Shown piece by piece: positions 11,530 through 21,460 of a stretch of 64,000 nucleotides of DNA. The DNA lies in assembly GCA_037976565.1 (NCBI GenBank), contig CP137668.1, positions 1 to 64,000 on the forward strand. Reading direction: 5' to 3'. The notes beneath the pieces are model-generated. The model had not been told where the DNA came from. It made no database searches and saw only the letters and a list, made by a program, of their open reading frames with translations. The translations under genes were made by a program, and so were the position numbers. Every line of letters begins with the position of its first letter. The stretch's first letter is position 1. Origin of the DNA: Mesocentrotus franciscanus (lineage: Eukaryota > Echinodermata > Echinoidea > Camarodonta > Strongylocentrotidae).

Positions 11530-11905
11530 CAGAAGAGGTAAAATCTTGATCATCAAACACTGCCCCACGTGAACATGTATTCTTGTTGAGAAGACTTAAT
11601 GATGAACATTAGTGCAATTATAATTTGTGTATACTGCTTTTACATATTTAATTTTTAATTTTTTTTCTTCATTTTTTAGGATGATGCTTTCCCATAGGAG
11701 ATGAACGCCGATGGAGCAAGATGACAACTTGAGGAGACAAAGGCAGAACAACAAAATAATGGGCCGTTTTGGAGAGGTACATGGTTATGAAAGTTTCCTT
11801 CTACCCTGACAACAATCTCTTTTCAAATTTTCCTTTTTCTGTTTGTTGAGACCATTGGAGTCAGATTACAGGGACTCCATGTGTATACAGACAGAAATGG
11901 AAATC
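11530..11905 (+). repeat. Direct duplication, copy 1 (contains candidate exon)
   Basis: Homologous to 12772-13143 about 1.24 kb downstream. Both contain TAAAATCTTGATCATC, CAATTATAATTTGTGTATA, a polypyrimidine-AG, a 97-nt exon-like block, and TCAGATTACAGG...CATGTGTATACAGACAGAA. Conservation is highest in the exon-like block. The segment between the copies (11906-12771) holds no recognised gene. Confidence 0.75.
11711..11776 (+). CDS. Candidate coding start exon, unknown protein
   Basis: The segment 11680-11776 is preceded by a long T-rich tract ending TTTTTTAG and followed by GTACAT, so it reads like an exon with start codon ATG at 11711. The 22 codons (beginning MEQDDNLRRQ, ending KIMGRFGE) stay open into the donor and end in phase 0. 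The duplicate at 12951-13016 keeps the same frame with only E2K and R19C visible and no indel, unlike the surrounding intron-like sequence. The peptide is charged, Asn/Gln-rich and matches no family I know. Whether it is transcribed is unknown. Right-arm equivalent: 34804-34869 on the minus strand, inside exon-like 34804-34900. Confidence 0.35.
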
Positions 11906-12950
11906 TAACCATGATAACAAGTTGATTTGAATCATAGTAGAAATATCATCAAAAACAAATGAAGGTTATAGAGTACCGAAGTGTGATGTATTGGCCAAGT
12001 TGTCAAGGGTGCTGGTTCCAAACAATTTTGTGCTAAACAATGGCGTGGTGATAACACCAGCGCCACACACTAATTGCCCAGGTCCATCCCGTTGCTTGAA
12101 TGATTTTGCGGTGAACCTCATGCGCAGGCTCTGTTGATTGGAACCAGTAACCAAGACGACGATGAAATATGGCATTTATAGCCCTTCGGTACTATTAAGT
12201 TTGACAGTTTGGTTCATTTAATAAATACATGTAGATGAAAATCTAAGAAATTATTTATTAGCTCACCTCAGCAAAATGCTCAACTTGACAGGAATCGTCC
12301 TTGGGAAAGGAAGTATCTAAAGTTGTTGATATGAGGTAACCATCTGGCATGGGGGCAGCCCCAGGTGCCCCAGGGTCATATTTTGATATACTCTTACTTC
12401 TATAAAAGGATTGCTGGAATTTAAGCAAACTTGATAGGAATTATCCTTGGGTGAAAGGGATCTAACTTTGTGAGAATGAGTCTCTCTGACATGTGGGCAG
12501 CCTCTCCCAAAATTGCCCCAGGGACTACGGTTATAAAATTTCAATGTCTTCCTTAAAAAAACTACATATAACTTTCACAAATGTATTTTCTAGAGAGAGG
12601 AAGGGGATGGTACTGGATGTGGATTGACATACTACCTCTCATGTAAGCATAATGTCCGAAACTCTTGATTCAATTTTTCAACTCACACTGAAATAGCTAC
12701 ATGTGGTTATAATGGTTTAATTGCCCTAACCAACCCCGACCTCCCCCTAAAAAAAAGAGTTGTTTTCATTTTAGGTAAAGTAAAATCTTGATCATCTACC
12801 CATGGACCTACTACGAACACTGCCCCCAGCTGAACATATGTATCCTTGTTCAGAAGACTGATCAACATGAGGGCAATTATAATTTGTGTATAATGCTTTT
12901 GCATTATTTTAAATTTTAGGATGATGCTTCACCATAGGAGATGAACGCTG

Positions 12951-13016
12951 ATGAAGCAAGATGACAACTTGAGGAGACAAAGGCAGAACAACAAAATAAT
13001 GGGCTGTTTTGGAGAG
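12951..13016 (+). CDS. Candidate coding start exon, duplicate copy
   Basis: Second copy of the 97-nt exon-like block (12920-13016), again after AAATTTTAG and before GTACAT. It begins MKQDDNLRRQ and ends KIMGCFGE, 22 codons in phase 0. Two such copies could be alternative first coding exons. Equally, this could be a segmental duplication without function. Right-arm equivalent: 33553-33618, in exon-like block 33553-33649. Confidence 0.3.
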
Positions 13017-13599
13017 GTACATGGTTATGAAAGTTTCCTTCTCTAACAATCTCTTTTAAAATCATCCCTTTTCCGTTGTTGAGACCACTGGAGTCAGATT
13101 ACAGGAATCCATGTGTATACAGACAGAACTAGGCAAATCTAACCTAATCTAACATTTATTTGTCAAATAAACCCAACTGTCAACCTTAAAGGGAGTGTAG
13201 ACTGACGAGACTAAGTGTCTTTCCCATGGCCTGACTCGGGGCTAATCGAGATTAAGTCGCTGACTACCGTTAATCCAGTCCATTCGTTTACGTGCAGTTG
13301 TCCAAAGAAGACGTAGATGGCATTAACCAGTATTTGCCAAGCTACGGCCTTTAATAAAAATTGGATTTGGTAATTCTCAAAAAAACATATTTAAATATTA
13401 CATGTACTTTCTATTAACGGATGGTTCCAGTCAAGTATGGTTAACCTCACATTTTCAGAGATTTCGCTGCAAGTCTTATGCACATTCTGATACCATTTTC
13501 GTCGAAATCCGATATACCTGTAAGGTGTAACAATTACAATTAGTATGCGCATGTCATCAAAAAGTGCAATACTTGCATATATTCATGTACAAGCAGAAA

Positions 13600-13860
13600 T
13601 GTGTAGCGCATATCACATTTTAAACATCTCTATGCGCTTCCAAATTTAGAAATTATTAACCGGCTTTAGCTGTGCCACCATTACGGCGCTCTAGCATTTC
13701 AAGGAATTAATTCCAGCCATTTACCTCACCCAGGTCGAGTGTGGCAAATGTAGATTAATGTCTTACTAAAGAACATTGGTGATGCAGCGGAACTCGAACA
13801 GCGGACCTTGTGATCCGCAGTCCGATGACATATCCACATATACAGGTTTAGATGTATTTC
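13600..13860 (-). mobile_element. tRNA-derived SINE
   Basis: On the minus strand the head contains a B-box-like GTTCGAGTTCC (13789-13799) after GGATCACAAGGTCCGC. A conserved body follows (GACATTAATCTACATTTGCC, GGTAAATGGCTGGAATT), with a tail around GAAGCGCATAGAGATG. The body matches 57060-57148 and 57380-57440, another copy. Promoter boxes fused to an unrelated body mark a SINE rather than a tRNA gene. The right-arm copy is at about 32720-32970, plus strand. Confidence 0.6.
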
Positions 13861-14041
13861 TTCATAAGTGGGAGCTTTGAGCTTCTCTAGTTCTGGTAGC
13901 AAAAAAGGAAATTGGAATGTTACTTGTTGAATATGTCCTTATACATGTAATGTTCCAAATTGCATCAAAAGATGTCAATTGTATCAAAATGTGCCAGACA
14001 TGTTCTTGTTCCGTGCATGATTTCTGATGAATTTGAATTTT

Positions 14042-14290
14042 CTTTTTCTTTTCATGCAGCATTCAAATGGACTTCCAATCCAGCTCTTTTCATTGGTAAC
14101 TAGGCCCAGGCTTTGACGGCTGTAGAAGGAGGAGGCATCAATCGTCAGACGATAGCAGTTTGCACCTTTTTCTTTTCATGCAGCATTCAAATGGACTTCC
14201 AATCCAGCTCTTTTCATTGGTAACTAGGCCCAGGCTTTGACGGCTGTAGAAGGAGGAGGCATCAATCGTCAGACGATAGCAGTTTGCACC
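14042..14290 (+). repeat. Two-copy tandem repeat, 124 bp, with exon-like cores
   Basis: Two almost identical 124-bp units. Each starts with a pyrimidine tract and CATGCAG followed by a 36-nt block (14060-14095; 14184-14219) and GTAACT. The arrangement copies a 3' splice site, a 12-codon microexon (HSNGLPIQLFSL) and a 5' splice site. The block length is a multiple of three and its phase fits the candidate start exons upstream. The right-arm copy is at about 32270-32520. Confidence 0.6.
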
Positions 14291-14345
14291 TGTGCTCAGG
14301 CTGCCCCGTCATTTAAAATGTGGGCATGTACCGTTGATCTAAATA

Positions 14346-14450
14346 CAGTGGAACCTCGTTATAATAAACACTATAATTATCCAAATGTAATTTTGATGGT
14401 CCCACTTCTTTGTATTCTGGTTTTGGGCCCTCATATAACAAGGCTCCAAT
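14346..14450. mobile_element. Possible pogo-like MITE, degenerate
   Basis: CAGTGGAACCTCGTTATAA at the left and ATATAACAAGGCTCC at the right are imperfect inverses, with TA outside the left end. The length of about 105 bp fits a small MITE. The right end is decayed, so the limits are uncertain. Confidence 0.4.
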
Positions 14451-15420
14451 ATAACTACAATGTAGGTAATTTCCTTGTGACTTCTCTTTACCAATCATTA
14501 GTCATTATATAAATGCACCATTTTCTATGAAAACTTAATTTACCACTGCACATGTGCAAGGAATTACGCAGTCAAAGATGTACATATTATATTATAATTT
14601 GTGTTTCAATCTATCACTTCCAGTTTTATATTGCACATTTTTTTGCATACAAAGCCATTTTTATTACAAAAATTCAATCTCGTTTTCTAAATTAAATATC
14701 AATACCATTAAGTAATTGTTGTACTTTTCTATTAAATGTAATTAGGGATGAATACATGATTGATACGGTATAATTTGCCATCATTATTTCACATAAATAT
14801 GTCTTGGTAGTTAAAGGTACATGTAGTCCAGAATGTGTGGTGAAGAATATAGACCAAAGGAAGAGTGTAGGGTGGGTTGTGAAAAATTGTTGGGTGAAAC
14901 GTATGATTGTGAAAGGCAGAATGGAAGGCCCATAATGAATATGTGATTGTGAAAGGATGAGAAAAAGGAAGGGAATACAGGAAGTAGATTGAATGCACTG
15001 ATTTATAGTAGATGTCATTAATGAATTACAAATGAATGAGTTAGGATAACATGTGTGAATGAAAGTTGACCGAAGGATACGAGAGCTGAATAAACACGTA
15101 CATGTATAATACATTCATTCACATTCCTCCATATATTACCCAGGGGGCAAACTCCCATATTTTGGAGGAACTCGCATGTCGAGATATAAAAAGTAGTCCT
15201 ATATAAGTGCATCATATGACCACTTCGCAACATCCCTATGGTGGACTACTTTTATAGCAAATGCATGGTGGGCCCTTCCAGAGAGTGCCTAATGTGTTTG
15301 TGTGCTGGAAAAGGGTATGGTGGGGGGCAGACAAAATCTGCATCACCCCACTCTTACATGCAGGCCCGCTGAATGCTTTTCATAGTGGGTGGGGGAGGCT
15401 ATATATGAGTATATATGATC
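14451..15420. other. Non-coding stretch, no gene recognised
   Basis: AT-rich up to about 15230, then G-rich. The open frames here are short and lack family motifs. TTTGGAGGAACTC and ATATAT patches occur, but no repeat boundary could be fixed. Confidence 0.4.
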
Positions 15421-15960
15421 AGGTAGAGCGTAGCGTAAATTGGCAGGGTCAAGGGTGGAGCCCCGGAAGCTCAGGGGTATGGGCATTTAATTCAGTCAGA
15501 TGAGCATATTTTGATACCTTATTTGTGACACTGGCAGGACACTAATTGGCGTGGGGTCCAGGGGGCGGAGCCCCCAGAAGCTAAGGGGTTTTAGGGAATA
15601 AATGAGGTCAGATGAGCATCCATGCAGGGGCCCACCTTAGTGCCATTGGTTGGGTCGTGTGGGCAAAGCTTCCGGAAGCTCAGGGTTTTAAGCGTTTAAT
15701 TAAGGTCAGATGAGCATATTTTGATACCTTATTTTTGACACTGGCAGGACACTAATTGGCGTTGGGTCCAGGGCAGAGCCCCAGAAGCTCAGGGTTTTAG
15801 GCATTTTATAACGGTCAGATAAGCATTCAGGGGCCCGCCTTAGGGCCTAGGTGGAATCCAGGGGGCAGAGCTACCGGAAGCTCAGGGGTTTGAGGCTTTA
15901 ATCAAGGTTAGATGAGCATATTTTTATGTATTTTGTGACACTGGCAGGTCACTTTTCTTT
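15420..15960. repeat. Dimeric tandem repeat (~205 bp higher-order unit)
   Basis: Five related ~92-113 bp units, each with GGAAGCTCAGGGGTTTTAGG and GGTCAGATGAGCAT, alternate in two types. One type continues ATTTTGATACCTTATTTGTG ACACTGGCAGGACACTAATTGG; the other continues GGGGCCCGCCTTAGGGCC. The starts of the GAAGCTCAGG cores at about 15463, 15575, 15670, 15783 and 15875 show the alternation. The right-arm copy is at about 30610-31140. Confidence 0.75.
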
Positions 15961-16269
15961 CTTTCTTTTTCTCTTTCTTTCTATTTCTCGTTAATATACT
16001 TTTTCAAAAGGTGGGGGCTCGAGGCCCCTGAGCCCCGCCTGGCCTTGACATTTAGGCCTCTAAATAAGCACATTTCTTGCCTGACTGTAAATATAGGAAT
16101 TTGTCATTTTCCAACAAACGCATAAACAATTATAATTTACTAAAAAGTGAGGAAAAATCTCGGAAAACTATGTCGATCATTTCAGCAACATTTGTAAATC
16201 ACCGGTATCGAACTAGAAATAAACCATGTTTGAATTATATTGCCCCCGCCAAGCTCCCCCTCCATAAGT

Positions 16270-16919
16270 GCGCCATATGCAGTGCCCCCCTCGAGCCTCA
16301 CCTTGTTGCATGGCGGGAAAAACGCAATTGATCTCTCCTACCTTTCTTCTTTCTCTTTTTTCTTCACTTTCTCTCCTCTTTCCCATTCCATTTCCTTACT
16401 TCTCTCTTTAGGGTTTGCTGGGGAGGAAGCCTGTTGCCCCCTGATCGATCCACACGTTGTTGGCGGGATTCATCGCAACTGATCTCCCCTTCTTTCTAAT
16501 CACCTTTCTTTTCTTCTTCCTCTTTTTGTTCCCTTTTAGCTCTCCTCTTTCCCTTCCTTCTCTCTTTTTTGGCGGGGAGGGGAGGAGAGGCAAGGGCCTT
16601 TGCCCCCGATCCACAACTTGTTGGCGGGAAGATTGCAACTGATATCCCCCTTCTTTTCTTTTCTAATTCTTCCTCTTTTTTTTCTCCTTCCCTTTATCTC
16701 CTCTTTTCCTTTTTTTATTTCCCTTTCCTTCCTTCTCTCTTGTTTTTTAACAGCCTAGGAGGTAAGGCCCTTTCGCCCCATCTCCTTCTTTTCCCCTTTT
16801 TCTTCTTCCTCTTCTAACTTTCCCTTTCTCTCCTTCCCTTTCCCTTCTTTTCCCTTTCTCTCTCTCTCTATTTGGCGGGGGAGGGGGGAAGGCCCACTCG
16901 GCCCCCTGGATCCACGCCT
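16270..16919. repeat. Polypyrimidine minisatellite, ~150-170 bp units
   Basis: About four to five units, each made of GATCCACACGTTGTTGGCGG, then GCAACTGATCTCCCCTTC, then a long TTTCTTCCTC-type pyrimidine run and GGCGGGGAGGGG. It ends CCTGGATCCACGCCTG, the inverse of a hAT-type end, so the array may have grown inside a GGATCC-family MITE. Strong purine/pyrimidine strand bias. Frames across it encode low-complexity Phe/Ser/Leu or Lys/Arg/Glu strings and are not genes. The right-arm copy is at about 29650-30300. Confidence 0.7.
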
Positions 16920-17639
16920 GGGGGGTCTGAGTTGAGCAGTACAATTCATTAAAATATATAATGTGTTAGGTATCATATTTCATTAAATTTTTGCAAACAT
17001 ATTATGATCTTTATAATTCGATATTCATGTCCTGTAGGTAGCAAGTAGTGCTATTTATTAAGCTTCAGGATTAATTTTTTAAAGTCGTAATGACCCGTAG
17101 CACAGAAAGACTCGCATCACAGTGGACCAGGAAATGCTAAGTAATAAACATGATATAGCAACATTGTATCGGAAAAGCCCACGATATTCAAATAAAAACA
17201 TAATGTGGTACAAGGGTGGCGGAGCGTCTTTAAAAGTTGGGGGCACCATAAAGGGCACTTTCTTGAAGAAAGAGGCACTTAAAAAGATAACCTCAAAGCA
17301 AAAATATACAATTTTCAAACATTGGTATACACATGTACCCTTATAATTATTGTGATTGATACATTTCAATATCAGGGATGATTTCACTGTTTATTATGAT
17401 TTTGCGGCTGGGTGTGATGGTCTGAATTTCCATTTTCGAGTGAGCAATGAGAGCGAGCAAAAATTGTAAGATTTATGAGGACACAATTAAAGAGGACAAA
17501 TCCAATCCTGATGGGGTTTTAACCACAATCTCATCATGAAAGACTGAAAAGATTTGTAAATACATGATGTAGTTACATAATTTACAGCAACTGAAAATAT
17601 GCGAGAACATGGCAATGAGTTTGAGGGTGAACACTTGAG

Positions 17640-18215
17640 AAAAAATGCTATTAGTCGCTTTAAATTAGGAGCACATGTTACGTAGAAAGGAAAAAGGGGC
17701 ACTTATTACAAAGGAAAAGAGGCATGCATCTATCAGATTTTAATAAGGGCATTATTCTATCAGAGGTTAAAAGGGGTATTTATGAGACGTGGAAAGGGCT
17801 CTTAATAAAAAGGAACAAAGGCACTTGTAAGAAAGGAAAAGGGATCACTTGTGAATAGTAAAAAGGAGCACTAATCAGAGATTAAAAGGAGCACTTATTA
17901 AAAAGGAAAACGGGCACATGTCAGATTTGAATAGGGGCATTTACACAGTTGAAAAGGGGCATTTGTAAGAAGGGGAAAAGTGTCACTTATCAGAAGGACA
18001 AAAGGCAATTATATGAACAAGGAAAAGGTCATATGTCAAACTAAAAGGGCTATTTATTTGAAGAGGAAGTAAAGGGGACATTTTTCCTCTGTAAAGGGGA
18101 ACTTTGGGGTACTTGAAAAGTGTTGGGGCGTGCCCCGGAGGGATCGGAAACATATTTGTTTCTAAACAGGGGCACCGTATCTGAAGTAAAAGGGGCACTC
18201 GAATACATGGGGGCA
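17640..18215. repeat. Degenerate ~28-32 bp minisatellite
   Basis: About 18-20 diverged units of the form AAAAGGGGCACTTATCAGA occur in tandem, with drift in both the GGGGCA and the linker halves. A few related units lie further left at 17205-17300. The right-arm copy is at about 28360-28935. No coding content. Confidence 0.7.
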
Positions 18216-18297
18216 TTTTTGTGTTTTTGTTTCTAATTTTTGTTCTAAATCTTGCCTTTTAAGTACAGTCATCAAAGGTGTTTCAAATATCAACATT

Positions 18298-18345
18298 GCA
18301 TCCTCTCTTTCTCTCTCACCCTCTCCTCTCTCTCTCTCTCTCTTT
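18298..18345. repeat. (TC)n microsatellite
   Basis: CT/TC dinucleotide run with interruptions. The right-arm counterpart is a GA run at about 28216-28272. Confidence 0.9.
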
Positions 18346-18874
18346 CCCCTCTTCCCCTCCTGTCATATAACTTTTTGATATCTTTGTATAGAATAATCAT
18401 TTTACAAAATATTATAAAGGAAACTTTTCACAAATCAGCAGTCATTCTTTTCGCACATCACATGATTACGCCTCGTCAAATGCTCTGCAGTTTAGACATT
18501 CAAAATTTTAATATATACAATATCAGTTGAGTTATGTATTATATCATATTCTCACTGTCATATAGGCAGAAAATATTTAATAAATACAAGATAATATAAT
18601 ACAATTTAAAAAAAAGTTTTCCCACATCACCTGTTACATTTTTTGTTTAACTTCAAAGTTTCTAGGAATAGTAAGTAATGATATCTGCCTCAGCAGCGTG
18701 CATAGTTATTTTTAAATGGTTAAATTATGATGCAATAAATGCACTTGCATTTCACGGGTTTTAGGAACGTTATTAAATATATTTTTAGACAATATCATCA
18801 TCATGTAAAAGAAAAAACATCTAGTTCCTTTAGATGGGACACGAAAGTAAAACAAATCGGCCAGTACTGCAGTA

Positions 18875-19074
18875 GACACTTTTCGCCAATCGCTAGCAGA
18901 CTCATCTCGCCGATCGGCCAGTGGACACTTTTCGCCAATCGCAGACTCATCTCGCCGATCTAGGAGACACATCTCGCCGGGGGAATGCGGCAAGATGTGT
19001 CTGTAAGACGCAGCTCGCCAGGCGAGATGCGTCTGTACAGACGTGATTTCGCTAAGACACATCTCGCCACGACA
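18875..19074. repeat. Subterminal 13-bp repeat array, right end of the 12.8 kb unit
   Basis: About ten copies of the same motif as the left end, mostly as GACACATCTCGCC, with variants GACACTTTTCGCC, GACTCATCTCGCC and GACGCAGCTCGCC. At least two are in the opposite orientation (GGCAAGATGTGTC, GGCGAGATGCGTC). An internal duplication alternates TTTTCGCC and CATCTCGCC units. The right-arm copy is at 27510-27706. Confidence 0.75.
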
Positions 19075-19122
19075 CCGGCGAACATTGTTTGTGAACAATG
19101 CTCGCCACCCCAAAGCACCATG

Positions 19123-19978
19123 CCCTCCAAACGCCGCGCCGCCCCGAACTTACAACCCTAAACTCAAAATCGAATAAAAGAGCATTATTTTATGAACAAA
19201 AACGAATAAAGAAGGGTTCAACGTATAGTCCCACTTTCACATTATCTGTGTATTAGCATACAGGAAAGGCTTGCCCAAGAAAGAATGGTTACACAGCTAC
19301 ACAACCTAGATGTGGGTCGCCGGGAATTTCAAATACAAAATTGAATGAGGGGTCACTAGTGTTGTATGTGTTCATTCATACAATATATTGAAAGTACGAA
19401 CTGGACATCGTACAAGTACCGGAATCAGAAAAAGGCCACAATAAACACAATTGTTATCAAAATACATTTGCATAAAGGTACAAAATAAAGTTAACAATCA
19501 AATCAGATTAGTGTCTTAGTATTATCACTGTTATGCATTCGTACAGAAACGTCATAATATTTGATGACTAAAAATAGGTGAAAACTGCAAATAACACTGT
19601 GCATGTATTCTTGTCATGCTTATTTGAACAAATAACAATTATCCCTGGATCCTTGAAGGGATTATAGTCATAACAGAGCATATCAGAAGGGATTCTTTAA
19701 AACAGAATAATTATTTTTAATTTATGCCCTCGCTATAACATTGAAATATGGAATAACAGTGATTGTAATAAAGACGTTTCAACAAAATCATGACATAAGT
19801 AAAGAAAGCCAACCATGTACTTATTTTGCATGTTTTTCATTTCTTATTTTTGATTTATATGAAATCAATATAAAATATGATGAAGCAGACATAAACAATG
19901 AATGAAACCAATTCAAAACGATACTCTTCATCCTACAGACCGGTAGGGATAGTGTCAGTCTAGTATCTCACGAGTAAT
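19123..19978. other. Spacer sequence with one decayed repeat copy
   Basis: 19255-19385 is a diverged copy of the 275 bp repeat (shared GCCCAAGAAAG, GAATGAGGGGTCAC and GTTCATTCATACAA). The rest is AT-rich with no gene or structure seen. Confidence 0.5.
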
Positions 19979-20253
19979 CTACACGTTTAAATGGTACACA
20001 TTTGTACTCAATTTAACAAGCAACGGACAGAAAGAAAAAAGAAAGACGTGCCCAAGAAAGGAATGTGTACAATACACAGCTATACAACCCAAATATGGGT
20101 AGCTTGGGATTTCAAAACAAATAAAATGAGGGGTTACTTGCGTGTGCTCATTCATACAACAACACTGGAATCGCCATGTTCGGAAAAAACACATCGCACT
20201 GGGCTGGCGAACATTGTTTGTGAACAATGCTCGCCACCCCAAAGCACCATGCA
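19979..20253 (+). repeat. Uninterrupted ~275 bp repeat (empty insertion site)
   Basis: Starts ATCTACACGTTTAAATGG and ends AAAGCACCATGC. It matches 6071-6295 on its left part and 19075-19122 on its right part with about 95% identity, but has only CTGG at the junction (20204-20207) where those copies carry the 12.8 kb insertion. It contains the imperfect palindrome GGCGAACATTG...CAATGCTCGCC (20206-20235). Confidence 0.85.
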
Positions 20254-20439
20254 CAATAGTTGACCGAGTAATAATAACTGTATTAGCGCTTTGGTCATGC
20301 AGATATTTGGTAGTGATTTATAAGGAACGTTACCATATCTGCATAAATTATCATTTTGCTAAACTGTCAATTTGAGTTTTTGACAGATTTTGAGGAATAA
20401 CGCTTCAGGAACTAACAGCTAGTTGGCGGGGGGGGGGGG

Positions 20440-21045
20440 CAGGCGCGTAGCCAGGGGGCGGTGGGGGCGGTCGCTCCCCCAAAACGCCGGCCAAAAAAAA
20501 GAAGAAAAAAAAAAGGAAGAGGACGTAGGAAGAAAAAGGAGAACGGTACAACGAATCGGGCTTCTCTAATAATTTAATGAAACGTCAAAGCTTCCGCGCT
20601 TCGCGCGGGAAAAGGATTAAGAGTCGAGAACGGTACAACGAATCGTCTTCTTTCTCTAACAATTTGATGAAACGTCAAAGCTTCGCGCAGGAGAGGGGGG
20701 ACTGAATTCAGACAAGGATTAAGGGTCTAGAACGGTACAACGAATCGTCTTCTTTCTCTAACAATTTAATGAAACGTCAAAGCTTCCGCGCTTCGCGGAG
20801 GGGGGGGGGGCTGAATTCAGACAAGGATTACTGCAATGAGGTCGAGAACGGTACAACGAATCGGCTTCTTTCTCTAATAATTTAATGAAACGTCAAAGCC
20901 TCCGCGCTTCGCGCGGGAGGGAAAACTCCCCCTCCCTGCACCCACCCCCCTAAGGGTGCGCGCTTCGCGCGCTCTGTAAGTGTTTCGCACGCTTTGCGTG
21001 CGAACTATACCGCCCCCCTAAAATAAAATCCTGGCTACGCGCTTG
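20440..21045. mobile_element. hAT-type MITE, GCGTAGCC family, with internal tandem repeats
   Basis: CAGGCGCGTAGCCAGG at the left is inverted as CCTGGCTACGCGCTTG at the right. Inside are four ~84-115 bp units beginning GAACGGTACAACGAATCG and containing AATTTAATGAAACGTCAAAG and a GCGCTTCGCGCG hairpin (20546, 20630, 20731, 20847). The flanks are G-rich, so a target duplication cannot be shown. A truncated relative is at 49525-49797. Confidence 0.7.
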
Positions 21046-21058
21046 GTGGGGTTAAATT

Positions 21059-21204
21059 CAGGCCCGTAGCCAGGGGTTTGGGGGCACGTGCCCCCAAAAA
21101 TTCCAAGATCACACAACCATCCTCATAGACCCCTCCCCAGGACGTCGATCAATTACATGTATGTGCGCCCCCCCCCCAAACATCAAACTCTGGCTACGGC
21201 CCTG
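21059..21204. mobile_element. hAT-type MITE with perfect 8-bp target duplication
   Basis: Ends CAGGCCCGTAGCCAGG and CTGGCTACGGCCCTG are inverted. GTTAAATT flanks both sides exactly (21051-21058, 21205-21212). The 146-bp length and the 8-bp duplication fit a non-autonomous hAT element. Confidence 0.9.
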
Positions 21205-21385
21205 GTTAAATTGCGTGTTCGGCCTTTACATTTAGACATGTGCGCCCTACAAAACAAAAACTATTGTATGGCGCTGCACTGTGTCTTCTCGATATCTTTC
21301 TGTATTTTTCCGTTGACTGTAATAATTTATCATAATTAATGATTTGAAATGATTAGATCAAAGTAAGCTAGATCTAGACTCTATG

Positions 21386-21386
<1 letters not shown>

Positions 21387-21456
<70 letters not shown>
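21387..21456. repeat. (TA)n microsatellite
   Basis: About 35 uninterrupted TA units immediately upstream of the second non-LTR element. Such tracts are also spread through the tandem array at 46.7-50.3 kb. Confidence 0.95.

Positions 21457-21460
<4 letters not shown>

Larger units (their letters stand above)
6300..19074. mobile_element. 12.8 kb transposon-like insertion with TGTCR ends and CCGG duplication (left arm)
   Basis: The two halves of a 275 bp repeat flank this segment, and an uninterrupted copy of that repeat lies at 19979-20253, which defines the insertion. The left end reads TGTCACGG, the right end in reverse complement TGTCGTGG. CCGG borders both sides (6296-6299, 19075-19078), where the empty copy has a single CTGG (20204-20207). 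A 4-bp duplication plus TGTNR termini recalls the Ginger class of cut-and-paste elements, but no transposase or integrase frame is visible, so that link is inference. Multiple 13-bp subterminal repeats occur at both ends. The interior is a patchwork of nested MITEs, a SINE, minisatellites and exon-like segments. Confidence 0.6.
1..19079. repeat. Left arm of a ~19.1 kb inverted duplication
   Basis: Read in reverse complement, this segment matches 27505-46624 nearly base for base. Matching landmarks give coordinate sums of 46625 at the outer end, 46597-46600 near 5-6 kb, 46585 near 11 kb, 46560 near 15 kb and 46584 at the inner end, so the arms are collinear with small indels only. Base 1 lies inside a tandem array that the other side continues, so the true outer end of this arm is not in the window. 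The inner end falls one base past the CCGG that flanks a large transposon-like unit. Whether this is a real palindrome or an assembly product cannot be decided from the sequence alone. Confidence 0.95.

Noticed and set aside
13780..13830. Possible tRNA gene from a GTTCGAGTTCC B-box
   Set aside because: The rest does not fold as a cloverleaf and the same body recurs at 57.0 kb with a decayed head, so it is a tRNA-derived SINE.
16240..16976. Several overlapping open frames of 61-82 codons on both strands
   Set aside because: They are low-complexity translations of the pyrimidine minisatellite, Phe/Ser/Leu-rich one way and Lys/Arg/Glu-rich the other.
18712..19113. 133-codon minus-strand frame
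   Set aside because: It runs through the GGCGAGATGTGTC subterminal array, so its repeated RRDESA and GEKC peptides mirror DNA repeats rather than a protein family.
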